This document shows positions 23,503 to 32,169 of a stretch of 64,000 nt of DNA, in pieces; positions within the stretch are counted from its first letter, which is position 1; each line of letters opens with the position of its first letter. Position numbers and translations under genes: made by a program. The stretch is from Streptomyces diastatochromogenes. Its GTDB lineage: Bacteria > Actinomycetota > Actinomycetes > Streptomycetales > Streptomycetaceae. The stretch covers positions 62,227 to 126,226 of the forward strand of contig NZ_MCGQ01000020.1 in assembly GCF_002242805.1 (NCBI RefSeq), given 5' to 3'. Below the pieces are notes generated by a model. That model made no database searches and was not told the DNA's origin. It saw only the letters and a list, made by a program, of their open reading frames with translations.

Positions 23503-25194
23503 TCAGAACGGGCCGTGGAGACTTCCGAGGCGGTCGGTCAGACGCAGGTTCTCCGAGTAGTCGACGGGGCAGGCGATCACGGAGACCGTGTCGTCGTCGA
23601 GGGCGCGGCGCAGCACGGGCAGGAGTTGGCCGGCGGCTTCGATCGCGTAGCCGCGGGCGCCGAAGCTCTCGGCGTAGGCGACCAGGTCCGGGTTGGTGAA
23701 GCGGGTATGGCTGTGGCGGCCGATCTCGAGTTCCATCTTCCAGGTGATCAGGCCGTATTCCTCGTCGACCAGGACCAGGACGACCAGCGGGATGTGTTCG
23801 CGGACGGCGGTCTCCAGTTCCTGGGAGTTCATCAGGAACGAGCCGTCGCCCATCATCGCCAGCACGCGCCGGTCCGGCCGTGCCAGCTTCGCGGCGATCG
23901 CGCCCGGCAGCGCGAACCCCATGGTCGACAAGCCGTTGGAGACCAGGCACGTGTCCGGCTCATAGGTCGGGTAGAGGCGGGACATCCACATTTTCCCGGC
24001 GCCGGTGTCGGCGAGCACGATGTCGCGGCGGTCCAGCGCGGTGCGTACGTCGGCCACGACGCGCTGCGGCACCAGCGGGAATGCCTCGTTGTCGCGCCCG
24101 TACCGGAGCTCTTCGTCGAGCAGCGTCCGGATCTTCTCGTTGCTCCCGAAGTCGTAGGTGAGTTCATCGGGCAGTGCTGCCGCGAGTGCGTCCAGCGCTT
24201 GTGAGGGGTCGCCCTCGACGCCCACCGCGACCGGATAATGGGCGTCCACCTCGGCGGGGAAACGGTGCACGTGCACGATCCGCTTGTCGCCGTTCGGGTT
24301 GATCTTGACCGGGTCGAACTCCTGGATCTCGTAGCCCACGCAGATCAGCACGTCGGCGGTGTCGAAGCCGAAGTTGCTGTAGTCGTGGCGCATGAAGCCG
24401 ACCGCGCCGAGGGCGTTGGGGTGGTCGTCGGGGAAGACGCCCTTGCCGTGGAAGGTGGTCGCGACCGGGATGTTCAGCCGCTCGGCGAACCGTACGAGGG
24501 CGGCTGTGGCTCCGGCTCTGGCAGCGCCGTGGCCTGCCAGCACGACCGGGTGCCGGGCAGCGGTGAGCACCTCCACCGCACGTGCGATCTGGGAGGGCGA
24601 GGGTGCGTCAGTGTGCACCGCGTCGATCTGCAGGGGTGCCAGCGGCTCGGCGGGACGCTCCGCTTCGATGTCTTCCGGCACCGCCAGGAACACGGCTCCG
24701 GGCCGCTCGCTCTGCGCGGTCTTGAACGCCTTGCGCGTCATCTCCGGCACCGCGTCGGGACACTCGATGCGGGCCGACCACTGGGTGACGGGAGCGAACA
24801 TCGACACCAGGTCGATGACCTGGTGCGACTCCTTGTGGATGCGCCGCAGGGAGCCCTGGGCGGCCAGGGCCACCATCGGGGAGCTGTTGGTCATCGCGTC
24901 CGCGGTGCCGAGCAGCAGATTGATCGCGCCGGGCCCCAGCGTGGCCGAACACACCCCTGCCCGCCCGGTCAGCCGGCCGTAGATCTCCGCCATGAACGAG
25001 GCGGCCTGCTCATGGCGCACCAGGATGTACCGGATCCCGGAGCCGTTCAGCGCGTCGACGAACCGGATGTTCTCCTCGCCCGGAATCCCGAAGACGTACT
25101 CCACACCCTCGGCCCGCAGACAACGCACCAACAGGTGTGCGACGTCCTCCACCGCTGCCGTGTCCCGCGACTCGCTCGCGCCTTCTCTGCCCAT
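23503..25194 (-). CDS. ThDP-dependent enzyme, acetolactate synthase-like
   Basis: The 563-residue protein has all three domains of the family: the PYR domain with YVFGIPGEENIRFVDAL and catalytic Glu62 in VRHEQAASFMAEIYGR, a central domain, and the PP domain with MMGDGSFLMNSQELETAV. At the position of the usual metal-binding Asn (NNxxYG) it reads VDEEYG, a variant seen in some non-anabolic relatives. No small regulatory subunit gene is near, so it is probably not the branched-chain amino acid enzyme. The ATG at 25194 is preferred over one 12 codons upstream, although both lack a strong ribosome site. Confidence 0.88.
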   Translation of the reverse strand: MGREGASESRDTAAVEDVAHLLVRCLRAEGVEYVFGIPGEENIRFVDALNGSGIRYILVRHEQAASFMAEIYGRLTGRAGVCSATLGPGAINLLLGTADAMTNSSPMVALAAQGSLRRIHKESHQVIDLVSMFAPVTQWSARIECPDAVPEMTRKAFKTAQSERPGAVFLAVPEDIEAERPAEPLAPLQIDAVHTDAPSPSQIARAVEVLTAARHPVVLAGHGAARAGATAALVRFAERLNIPVATTFHGKGVFPDDHPNALGAVGFMRHDYSNFGFDTADVLICVGYEIQEFDPVKINPNGDKRIVHVHRFPAEVDAHYPVAVGVEGDPSQALDALAAALPDELTYDFGSNEKIRTLLDEELRYGRDNEAFPLVPQRVVADVRTALDRRDIVLADTGAGKMWMSRLYPTYEPDTCLVSNGLSTMGFALPGAIAAKLARPDRRVLAMMGDGSFLMNSQELETAVREHIPLVVLVLVDEEYGLITWKMELEIGRHSHTRFTNPDLVAYAESFGARGYAIEAAGQLLPVLRRALDDDTVSVIACPVDYSENLRLTDRLGSLHGPF

Positions 25195-25398
25195 GAGACG
25201 AACGTAGGCACGCCCACCGACCCCGGCCACTCACAGGCCGCCGACCGAGGCGGCCGTGCGGATACCGATGCCTCAAGCGTGCCGAGGCCGTTCGGCGGCA
25301 CTGCGGTGGCGGCTGCCGCGGGCTGCCCGCAGGCTGGAGCCGGATGTGGACGAGCGCCGCCGAGCATCGTGCTGCGCAGAGGGTTCTGGGAGGACCGT
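25195..25398. promoter_or_regulatory. Divergent promoter region
   Basis: These 204 bp separate the ThDP-enzyme gene and the flavodoxin-like gene, which face away from each other, so promoters for both must lie here. I see no clear operator or -10/-35 pair. Confidence 0.4.
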
Positions 25399-26136
25399 GT
25401 GACCGCTTCGACGCCCGCCACCGACACACCGCCGGCCCGCTACGACGACCTGCGTGCCCTGGTGATCAACTGCACCCTCAAGCGCTCGCCGGAGATCAGC
25501 AACACCCAGGGGCTGATCGACCGGAGCACCGCCGTCATGGACGCGCAGGGAGTACGGGTCGATGTCGTACGGGCGGTGGACCACGACATCGCCACCGGCG
25601 TGTGGCCCGACATGAGAGAGCACGGCTGGGCGACGGACGCCTGGCCCGACCTCTACCAGCAGGTCCTGGCGGCCGACATCCTCGTGCTGGCAGGCCCCAT
25701 CTGGCTGGGCGACAACAGCTCCGTGACGAAGCAGGTGATCGAACGCCTCTACGCCTGCTCCAGCCTGCTCAACGAAGCCGGTCAGTACGCCTATTACGGC
25801 CGCGTCGGCGGCTGCCTGATCACCGGTAACGAGGACGGCGTCAAGCACTGCGCCATGAACGTGCTCTACAGCCTGCAGCACCTGGGCTACACCATCCCTC
25901 CCCAGGCGGACGCCGGTTGGATCGGCGAGGCGGGTCCCGGCCCCTCGTACCTCGATCCCGGCTCGGGCGGTCCGGAGAACGACTTCACCAACCGCAACAC
26001 CACCTTCATGACCTGGAACCTGCTGCACCTGGCCCGGGCGTTGAAGGATCTCGGCGGCATCCCCGCCTACGGCAACCAGCGCACCGCCTGGGACGCCGGC
26101 TGCCGCCGCGACTACGAGAACCCCGAACACCGGTAG
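25399..26136 (+). CDS. Flavodoxin-fold NAD(P)H-dependent FMN reductase-like protein
   Basis: The 245-residue protein has the phosphate-loop-like NCTLKRSPEISNTQGLIDRS and ADILVLAGPIWLGDNSSVTKQVIERL, as in the FMN reductase/flavodoxin family. GTG at 25399 follows GGGAGG; the long upstream open frame is antisense to the ThDP gene and is not coding. It diverges from the ThDP enzyme. It probably binds FMN and reduces a quinone or disulfide, but the substrate cannot be told. Confidence 0.88.
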   Translation: MTASTPATDTPPARYDDLRALVINCTLKRSPEISNTQGLIDRSTAVMDAQGVRVDVVRAVDHDIATGVWPDMREHGWATDAWPDLYQQVLAADILVLAGPIWLGDNSSVTKQVIERLYACSSLLNEAGQYAYYGRVGGCLITGNEDGVKHCAMNVLYSLQHLGYTIPPQADAGWIGEAGPGPSYLDPGSGGPENDFTNRNTTFMTWNLLHLARALKDLGGIPAYGNQRTAWDAGCRRDYENPEHR

Positions 26137-26246
26137 GCCGGTGGCGGCCGCGGTATCCGCGTCGGTCGGAAGCAGGGGCTCGTCACTGCGCCGGTCGCGG
26201 CGCGCTCCGCGCTGCACGAACGGTGGCGCGAGCGAATAATCAGAGC

Positions 26247-27377
26247 ATGGGGCGTCGACTCACCGACGTGAGCACCCCCGCCCGCCTGGCCGCGACGGGC
26301 GAGGGACTGGGACAGGACGAGCTGGCGCTGGCCGCCCGGAATCACGGTCTGCCGTTGGAAGCCATGCGCTACGACGTGACCCCGCCGGGCCTTCACTACG
26401 TCCTGACGCACTACGACATCCCCCTCGTCCCGGACGAAGCCGCGTGGCGGCTCACAGTGAGCGGACGCGTGCGGCGCGTGCTGAGCCTCTCGACCGCGGA
26501 GCTGCGCACTCGTCCGGCGGTCACGACACGCGTGACCCTGGAGTGCGCCGGCAACGGCAGGGCCCTGCTGTCGCCGAGGCCGGTGAGCCAGCCGTGGCTG
26601 GTCGAAGCGGTGGGCACGGCGGAGTGGACGGGAGTGCCCCTGCGTCTGCTCCTCGCCGAGGCCGGTGTCGCGTCCGACGCGGTCGACGTGGTGTTCACCG
26701 GCGCCGATCACGGTGTGGAGCGCGGTGTGGAGCAGGACTACGAGCGCAGTCTCCCCATCGACATCGCAACGTGCGAGGAGCCCGAGGTGCTCGTGGCCTA
26801 CGCCATGGACGGCGCCCCCCTGCCGCCCCAGCACGGCAGGCCGCTGCGCCTGGTGGTGCCCGGCTGGTACGGGATGGCCCAGGTGAAATGGCTGCGCGGC
26901 ATCACCGTCATCGACACCCCCTTCACCGGTTTCCAGCAAGCCGTCACGTACCGGATCAGGCGGAAGCCCGAGGAGACGGGAGAGCCGGTCACCCGTATCG
27001 CTCCCCGGGCCCTCGTGATACCGCCCGGCTTCCCCGACTTCATGTCCCGCACGCGGGTGGTCGCGCCGGGCCCGGTCCTCCTCGAAGGACGGGCGTGGTC
27101 GGGATGCGCCCCGGTGACATCGGTGCGGGTCAGTACGGATGGCGGAGCGACCTGGCAGCCGGCCGAGCTGGAACCGGATCGTGGCCACCGCTGGGCCTGG
27201 CGCCGGTGGTCCTTCCTGTGGTCCGCCGTCCCCGGCGACCACGTCCTGAGCGTCCGCGCCACGGACGGGGCGGCGAACACCCAGCCACTGGAACAGCCAT
27301 GGAACCAAGGCGGCTTCGCCAACAACGTCGTCCAGCGCGTTCCGGTGTTCTGCCCAGACACCGCCCATACCGGATGA
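26247..27377 (+). CDS. Molybdopterin-dependent oxidoreductase (sulfite oxidase-like)
   Basis: The 376-residue protein has HYVLTHYDIPL, the Mo-ligand cysteine in RVTLECAGNGRALLSP, GADHGVERGVEQDYERSLPI, and PGWYGMAQVKWLRGI, all features of the sulfite oxidase molybdopterin domain. The C-terminal third (SVRVSTDGGATWQPAEL) is the Mo-Co dimerisation domain. No twin-arginine or other signal peptide is seen, and there is no haem domain, so it is probably cytoplasmic with an unknown electron partner. It is followed after 177 bp by a small gene and a methyltransferase on the same strand. Confidence 0.93.
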   Translation: MGRRLTDVSTPARLAATGEGLGQDELALAARNHGLPLEAMRYDVTPPGLHYVLTHYDIPLVPDEAAWRLTVSGRVRRVLSLSTAELRTRPAVTTRVTLECAGNGRALLSPRPVSQPWLVEAVGTAEWTGVPLRLLLAEAGVASDAVDVVFTGADHGVERGVEQDYERSLPIDIATCEEPEVLVAYAMDGAPLPPQHGRPLRLVVPGWYGMAQVKWLRGITVIDTPFTGFQQAVTYRIRRKPEETGEPVTRIAPRALVIPPGFPDFMSRTRVVAPGPVLLEGRAWSGCAPVTSVRVSTDGGATWQPAELEPDRGHRWAWRRWSFLWSAVPGDHVLSVRATDGAANTQPLEQPWNQGGFANNVVQRVPVFCPDTAHTG

Positions 27378-27554
27378 CGACTCACATACCGGCGCTTCGC
27401 AGCGGTTCGACCGTACGGCTCGCGGCAGCCACCCGCTTGCACCTCAGCCCCGGACAGCGCACCTGACCTGTGTCAGCTTGTAAGTATCCCGGCATGGTCC
27501 GAGGCATGGGCCGTTCTTTTGCGAGCACGGTTCGAAGACCGGAGGAGACGGTCG
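27378..27554. other. Gap before the small ORF/methyltransferase pair
   Basis: No gene or clear terminator was seen in these 177 bp. The last 15 bases hold the GGAGGAGA ribosome site of the next gene. A promoter may lie in the A/T-richer part near 27470-27500. Confidence 0.3.
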
Positions 27555-27755
27555 ATGGCAAGTGACGAAGAGCCGTCGGGTTCGGCCTCACGGGCCCTGC
27601 GCTCGCGCAGCCTTGGCGCCGAGCTGCGCACCGACCTCGACCACGGTCGTCCGGCCCGCGTCATCGTCCCGGCCAACCCCCGTGTGAACAACACCGAGTG
27701 GGTTCACCGCGGCGACGAGAGCCGGCCCGCCTCAGGTCATGGCGCCGCACTGTGA
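27555..27755 (+). CDS. Small hypothetical protein, coupled to a methyltransferase
   Basis: A 66-residue ORF (MASDEEPSGSASRALRSRSL onward) preceded by GGAGGAGACGGTCG, an excellent ribosome site. Its TGA overlaps the next gene's GTG in a GTGA quartet. It contains RVIVPANPRVNNTEWVHRG. I recognise no family. The strong start site and the coupling argue that it is translated, perhaps as a leader or partner of the methyltransferase. Confidence 0.6.
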   Translation: MASDEEPSGSASRALRSRSLGAELRTDLDHGRPARVIVPANPRVNNTEWVHRGDESRPASGHGAAL

Positions 27756-28471
27756 CAACGGACGAGGACGAGGACGAGCTGTACGACGCCGACGAGGATC
27801 CCTACGCGCTGGCCCTGCGATTCGGCCGTGGACCGGTGTATTTACGGCTGGTCGACGGGCGCCGCATCCGGATGCCGGTGCACCGGTGGCACGATCAGCC
27901 CACGGTGGCCGACAAGACCGTGCTGGAACGCTGTGCCGGCCCTGTCCTCGATGTCGGCTGCGGCCCGGGCCGCATGTGCAGGGCACTCCAGAGCCGGGGA
28001 GTCTTCGCCCTCGGGGTCGACATCGCACCTCGCGCGGTCGCGCTGACCACCGCCCTGGGCGGGCTCGCACTCTGCCGATCGGTCTTCGACCGGCTGCCCG
28101 CCGAGAGAGGCTGGCAGACCCTTCTGCTCATCGACGGGAACATCGGCATCGGAGGCGACCCCCACAGCCTGCTGCGCCGCTGCGGCGGGCTCATCGCCCC
28201 CACCGGGCGCCTCGTCGTCGAAGTCGACCCCCACGACGTCGAAGAACTGTGCATCGCCCGGTTCGAGGACCGGCACGGCCGGAGCGGTCCGCTCTTTCCC
28301 TGGGCACGGCTCGGACGACGAGCGCTCCACAGAGTCGCCGAGGACCTTGCACTCGGCGTCACCGACCAGTGGACGAGCGGGCACCGAAGCTTTGCCACCC
28401 TCGCGCACCAGGAATCGTCCTCGGACCGCTCTGACGCGGAATCACCGTGCCGGGGAACACCCCCCGGGTAA
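27752..28471 (+). CDS. Class I SAM-dependent methyltransferase
   Basis: The 239-residue protein has GPVLDVGCGPGRMCRALQSRG (motif I) and GVDIAPRAVALTTALGG (motif II) and lies after the sulfite oxidase-like gene. The N-terminus is acidic (VTTDEDEDELYDADEDPYAL). GTG at 27752 overlaps the small upstream ORF by 4 bp. The substrate is unknown. Association of such a methyltransferase with a sulfite oxidase-like gene suggests a conserved small operon, but I cannot name its product. Confidence 0.88.
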   Translation: MTTDEDEDELYDADEDPYALALRFGRGPVYLRLVDGRRIRMPVHRWHDQPTVADKTVLERCAGPVLDVGCGPGRMCRALQSRGVFALGVDIAPRAVALTTALGGLALCRSVFDRLPAERGWQTLLLIDGNIGIGGDPHSLLRRCGGLIAPTGRLVVEVDPHDVEELCIARFEDRHGRSGPLFPWARLGRRALHRVAEDLALGVTDQWTSGHRSFATLAHQESSSDRSDAESPCRGTPPG

Positions 28472-28589
28472 CAGCACGGCATCACTTGCAGAAAAGCCGT
28501 AGACCCCGTCCGTGAGCTAGCTCACCGGCGAGGTCTCCCGCATCCGTCCCCAGGCTGTGCGATCCCTCACAAAACCAGGACACCAAAAC

Positions 28590-28627
28590 GGCTACGGGCC
28601 CATCGTCTTCACGATGGGCCCGTAGCC
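28590..28627 (-). terminator. Terminator of tRNA-Leu
   Basis: A 17-bp perfect stem (ggctacgggcccatcgt with acgatgggcccgtagcc) closes a four-base loop. On the minus strand it is followed by GTTTTGG, so it ends the tRNA-Leu transcript. Confidence 0.9.
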
Positions 28628-28633
28628 TCTGTG

Positions 28634-28717
28634 TGCGCGAGGGGGGAGTTGAACCCCCACGCCCTTGCGGGCACTGGAACCTGAATCCAGCGCGTCTGCC
28701 TATTCCGCCACCCGCGC
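28634..28717 (-). tRNA. tRNA-Leu (CAG)
   Basis: The minus strand folds as a class II tRNA: acceptor GCGCGGG with CTCGCGC and discriminator A, anticodon stem CTGGA/TCCAG around TTCAGGT giving anticodon CAG, a long variable arm, and T-arm GGGGGTTCAACTCCCCC. CCA is not encoded. Its 3' end faces the accessory region on the left, the orientation expected if integrative elements used it, but no integrase is seen in the window. Confidence 0.95.
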
Positions 28718-29075
28718 ATTGGGTGTGTCTTCCGCTTCCGGCCCTTCTGGGCTGGCCCCTTCCGACATCGAGAACATTAGCACGTCGTACGGGGTGGGTT
28801 CACATCCCTTACCTGCCCCCAGGCCCCCTCCGCTCCGTATCAACCTCGTACCGGTCCAGCCCATCTCCCCAGGAGGCGGACCGGGACCACAGCCGGGTGC
28901 GGGACACTGGTGAGTGCCCCCCTCTACGATCCTTGCCAGAAGGAGTTCGAAGGGGAGCCGCTGGGGGAACCGGCTGATTGCCGGTTCGCGTAGATACGAT
29001 CAGCGAGCAGTACCGGGCAGGACAGCGGCACAGAGCAGGGCAAGGAAGCAGCGTCAGCGACGGAGGAGGTGCCCT

Positions 29076-29936
29076 ATGGGAGTCCTGAAGAAGTTCGAGC
29101 AGCGTCTCGAAGGTCTGGTCAACGGCACCTTCGCCAAGGTCTTCAAGTCCGAGGTCCAGCCGGTGGAGATCGCCGGTGCGCTCCAGCGGGAGTGCGACAA
29201 CAACGCCACCATCTGGAACCGGGACCGCACCGTGGTCCCCAACGACTTCATCGTGGAGCTGAGCGCCCCCGACTTCGAGCGCCTCAGCCCCTACTCCGGG
29301 CAGCTCGGCGACGAGCTGGCCGGCATGGTGCGCGACTACGCCAAGCAGCAGCGCTACACCTTCATGGGCCCGATCAAGGTCAACCTGGAGAAGGCGGAGG
29401 ACCTCGACACCGGTCTGTACCGGGTGCGCTCGCGCACCCTCGCCTCCTCCGCCAGCCAGCAGGGCGCGGCCCCCGCGGCCCCGGCCGGCCGCCCCGGCCA
29501 GGGCGCCCCGGGCGGCTACGGCTACCCGCCCGCCGCTCCCGCCGGAGCGCCTCCGATGCCGTCCGCGCCGCCGCCCGGCGCCCGCCCCGGCGGCGGCTAC
29601 GGCTACCCCCAGCCCGCCCCGCAGCGGCCCGCGGCCGCCCCGGCGAGCGGCGGGCGCACCCGCTACTGGATCGAGATCAACGGCACCCGCCACCAGATCT
29701 CCCGCGCGACGCTGGTGATGGGCCGCAGCACCGACGCCGACGTGCGGATCGACGACCCCGGCGTCTCCCGCCGGCACTGTGAGATCCGGACCGGAACGCC
29801 CTCGACGATCCAGGATCTCGGCTCCACCAACGGCATCGTGGTGGACGGGCAACACACCACCCGCGCTACGCTCCGCGACGGCTCGCGGATCGTCGTGGGC
29901 AGCACCACCATCATTTACCGGCAAGCCGAAGGGTGA
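29076..29936 (+). CDS. fhaA: FhaA, DUF3662 plus FHA domain protein
   Basis: The 286-residue protein has an N-terminal DUF3662 domain (MGVLKKFEQRLEGLVNGTFAKVF, about 1-115), a Pro/Gly/Ala-rich linker (about 125-195, with repeated GGYGYP), and a C-terminal FHA domain with VMGRSTDADVRIDD, VSRRHCEI and DLGSTNGIVV. FHA domains bind phosphothreonine; in actinobacteria FhaA is a partner of PknB and of MviN in cell-wall control. ATG at 29076 follows GGAGGAGG. It begins the fhaA-fhaB-PP2C-ftsW-pbpA-pknB block. Confidence 0.96.
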   Translation: MGVLKKFEQRLEGLVNGTFAKVFKSEVQPVEIAGALQRECDNNATIWNRDRTVVPNDFIVELSAPDFERLSPYSGQLGDELAGMVRDYAKQQRYTFMGPIKVNLEKAEDLDTGLYRVRSRTLASSASQQGAAPAAPAGRPGQGAPGGYGYPPAAPAGAPPMPSAPPPGARPGGGYGYPQPAPQRPAAAPASGGRTRYWIEINGTRHQISRATLVMGRSTDADVRIDDPGVSRRHCEIRTGTPSTIQDLGSTNGIVVDGQHTTRATLRDGSRIVVGSTTIIYRQAEG

Positions 29937-29946
29937 AGCGGGGGCA

Positions 29947-30465
29947 ATGTCAGAGCTGACCCTCACGGTCATGCGGCTGGGTTTCCTGGCCGTACTGTGG
30001 CTGTTCGTGATCGTGGCCGTGCAGGTCATCCGGAGCGACCTGTTCGGTACGCGTGTCACCCAGCGCGGGTCGCGCAGAGAGGCCGCGCGTCCGCAGCAGG
30101 CGGCCCGGCAGCAGGCCGCGCCGCCGCAGCAGCGCGCCCAGCAGGGCGGCGGCGGCCGACGCGGCCGCAACGCCCCTACGAAGCTGGTTGTGAGCGAAGG
30201 CACACTGACCGGCACCACCGTCGCGCTGCAGGGCCAGACCATCACCCTGGGCCGGGCGCACGACTCCACGATCGTGCTGGACGACGACTACGCCTCCAGC
30301 CGCCATGCCAGGATCTACCCGGACCGCGACGGCCAGTGGATCGTCGAGGATCTCGGCTCCACCAACGGCACCTACCTGGACCGTTCCCGGCTGACGACTC
30401 CCACACCGATCCCGCTGGGCGCGCCGATCCGCATCGGCAAAACCGTCATCGAGCTGCGGAAGTAG
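29947..30465 (+). CDS. fhaB: FhaB, membrane-anchored FHA domain protein
   Basis: The 172-residue protein has one N-terminal transmembrane helix (LGFLAVLWLFVIVAVQVI), a Gln/Ala/Arg-rich linker and a C-terminal FHA domain (TLGRAHDSTIVLDDDYASSRHARI, DLGSTNGTYL). It lies 10 bp after fhaA. It corresponds to mycobacterial FhaB/FipA, a phosphothreonine reader linked to cell division. The ATG at 29947 is the first in frame that includes the membrane helix. Confidence 0.96.
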   Translation: MSELTLTVMRLGFLAVLWLFVIVAVQVIRSDLFGTRVTQRGSRREAARPQQAARQQAAPPQQRAQQGGGGRRGRNAPTKLVVSEGTLTGTTVALQGQTITLGRAHDSTIVLDDDYASSRHARIYPDRDGQWIVEDLGSTNGTYLDRSRLTTPTPIPLGAPIRIGKTVIELRK

Positions 30466-30549
30466 TACGACAATGAGCGAGCGGAGCGAGCACGCAGCGG
30501 CAGGCCGCACCCCGGTCTCCGGCGCGCTCCCGACCGGAGGGTGGGCAGT

Positions 30550-32145
30550 GTGGCTCGACACGACCGGCTGTACCCGGAGCCGACGGGCGAGGTGCGCATG
30601 AGTCTGTCACTGCGCTTCGCCGCCGGATCGCACAAAGGCATGATCCGGGAGGGCAACGAGGACTCCGGTTACGCCGGTCCGCGCCTGCTCGCCATCGCCG
30701 ACGGCATGGGCGGCCAGGCGGCCGGCGAGGTCGCCTCCTCCGAGGTCATCTCCACCCTGGTCACGCTCGACGACGACGTGCCCGGCTCCGACATCCTCAC
30801 CTCCCTCGGCACCGCCGTGCAGCGCGCCAACGACCAGCTGCGCTCCATGGTCGAGGAGGACCCCCAGCTCGAGGGCATGGGCACCACCCTGACCGCCCTG
30901 CTGTGGACCGGGCAGCGGCTCGGTCTCGTGCACGTGGGCGACTCGCGCGCGTATCTGCTGCGTGACGGCGTGCTCACGCAGATCACACAGGACCACACCT
31001 GGGTGCAGCGGCTCGTGGACGAGGGCCGGATCACCGAGGAAGAGGCCACCACCCACCCGCAGCGCTCGCTGCTGATGCGCGCCCTCGGCAGCGGCGACCA
31101 CGTCGAACCCGACCTGTCGATCCGCGAGGTCCGGGCCGGCGACCGCTATCTGATCTGCTCCGACGGCCTGTCCGGCGTCGTCTCCCACCAGACGATGGAG
31201 GAGACGCTCGCCAGCTACCAGGGCCCACAGGAGACCGTGCAGGAGCTGATCCAGCTCGCGTTGCGCGGCGGCGGCCCCGACAACATCACCGTCATCGTCG
31301 CCGACGTCCTCGACCTGGACACCGGTGACACCCTCGCCGGGCAGCTGTCCGACACCCCGGTCGTGGTCGGCGCCGTCGCCGAGAACCAGCTCCACCTGCA
31401 CGACAACGGCATCATGCAAACCCCGGCCGGCCGCGCCTCCCACCTCGGCCGCCAGGGCCACGGCGGGGGCGGCGGCGAGTTCGGCCCGCCCGGGTCCGGC
31501 GACACCACCGGCTACATCCCGAGCGGCGGCTTCGGCGACTACACCGACGAGGACTTCGTCAAGCCGCGCAAGAGCCGCAAGTGGCTGAAGCGGTCCCTCT
31601 ACGGCGGACTCGCCCTCGCGGTCATCGGCGGCGGTCTGTACGGCGGTTTCCGCTGGACGCAGACGCAGTACTACGTCGGCACCAACGGCGAGCACGTGGC
31701 GCTGTACCGCGGCATCAGCCAGGACCTGGCCTGGGTGTCGCTCTCGGAGGTGGAGAAGGACCACCCCGAGATCGAACTCAAGTACCTGCCGCAGTACCAG
31801 CAGAAGCAGGTCAAGAACACGATCGCCGCAGGTGGTCTGCAGCAGGCGCAGACGAAGATCGAGGCACTGTCCGTGCAGGCCTCCGCGTGCAAGAAGCAGG
31901 CGGAACGCACGGCCGCGGAGACCGAGAAGAACGCCAAGACGGGCCAGGGCGAGGCCGGAGGCACCACGGGAACCACCCGTACCGCCTTCACGTCCAAGGC
32001 ATCACCGACGCCGAACCCGTCGGCCTCCACGAAGTCTCCCTCGTCCAAGTCCTCCCCGACCCCGTCCGCGACCGCCACGCCCAACCCCGGCCCGAGCCTC
32101 TCCGAGGATGAGCAGAAGGTCGTCGATCAGTGCGGCAAGCCGTAA
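30550..32145 (+). CDS. PP2C-type Ser/Thr protein phosphatase (PstP-like)
   Basis: The protein has the PP2C core: GMIREGNEDSGY, LLAIADGMGGQAAGE, LVHVGDSRAYLL, and GGPDNITVIVADV, all with metal-binding Asp residues. A transmembrane helix (SLYGGLALAVIGGGLYGGF) follows, then an extracytoplasmic domain and a Ser/Thr/Pro-rich tail. It reverses phosphorylation by PknB-type kinases. GTG at 30550 is preferred because GGAGG lies 9 bases upstream, giving 531 residues; an ATG at 30598 (515 residues) is the alternative. The extracellular tail of about 150 residues is poorly conserved and may sense the wall. Confidence 0.92.
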   Translation: MARHDRLYPEPTGEVRMSLSLRFAAGSHKGMIREGNEDSGYAGPRLLAIADGMGGQAAGEVASSEVISTLVTLDDDVPGSDILTSLGTAVQRANDQLRSMVEEDPQLEGMGTTLTALLWTGQRLGLVHVGDSRAYLLRDGVLTQITQDHTWVQRLVDEGRITEEEATTHPQRSLLMRALGSGDHVEPDLSIREVRAGDRYLICSDGLSGVVSHQTMEETLASYQGPQETVQELIQLALRGGGPDNITVIVADVLDLDTGDTLAGQLSDTPVVVGAVAENQLHLHDNGIMQTPAGRASHLGRQGHGGGGGEFGPPGSGDTTGYIPSGGFGDYTDEDFVKPRKSRKWLKRSLYGGLALAVIGGGLYGGFRWTQTQYYVGTNGEHVALYRGISQDLAWVSLSEVEKDHPEIELKYLPQYQQKQVKNTIAAGGLQQAQTKIEALSVQASACKKQAERTAAETEKNAKTGQGEAGGTTGTTRTAFTSKASPTPNPSASTKSPSSKSSPTPSATATPNPGPSLSEDEQKVVDQCGKP

Positions 32146-32169
32146 AGCCGTGAGAGGCCCTGTCACACG

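Noticed and set aside
24238..26136. A 632-residue FMN reductase-like protein
   Set aside because: The first 390 codons are antisense to the ThDP gene; GTG at 25399 with GGGAGG is the real start.
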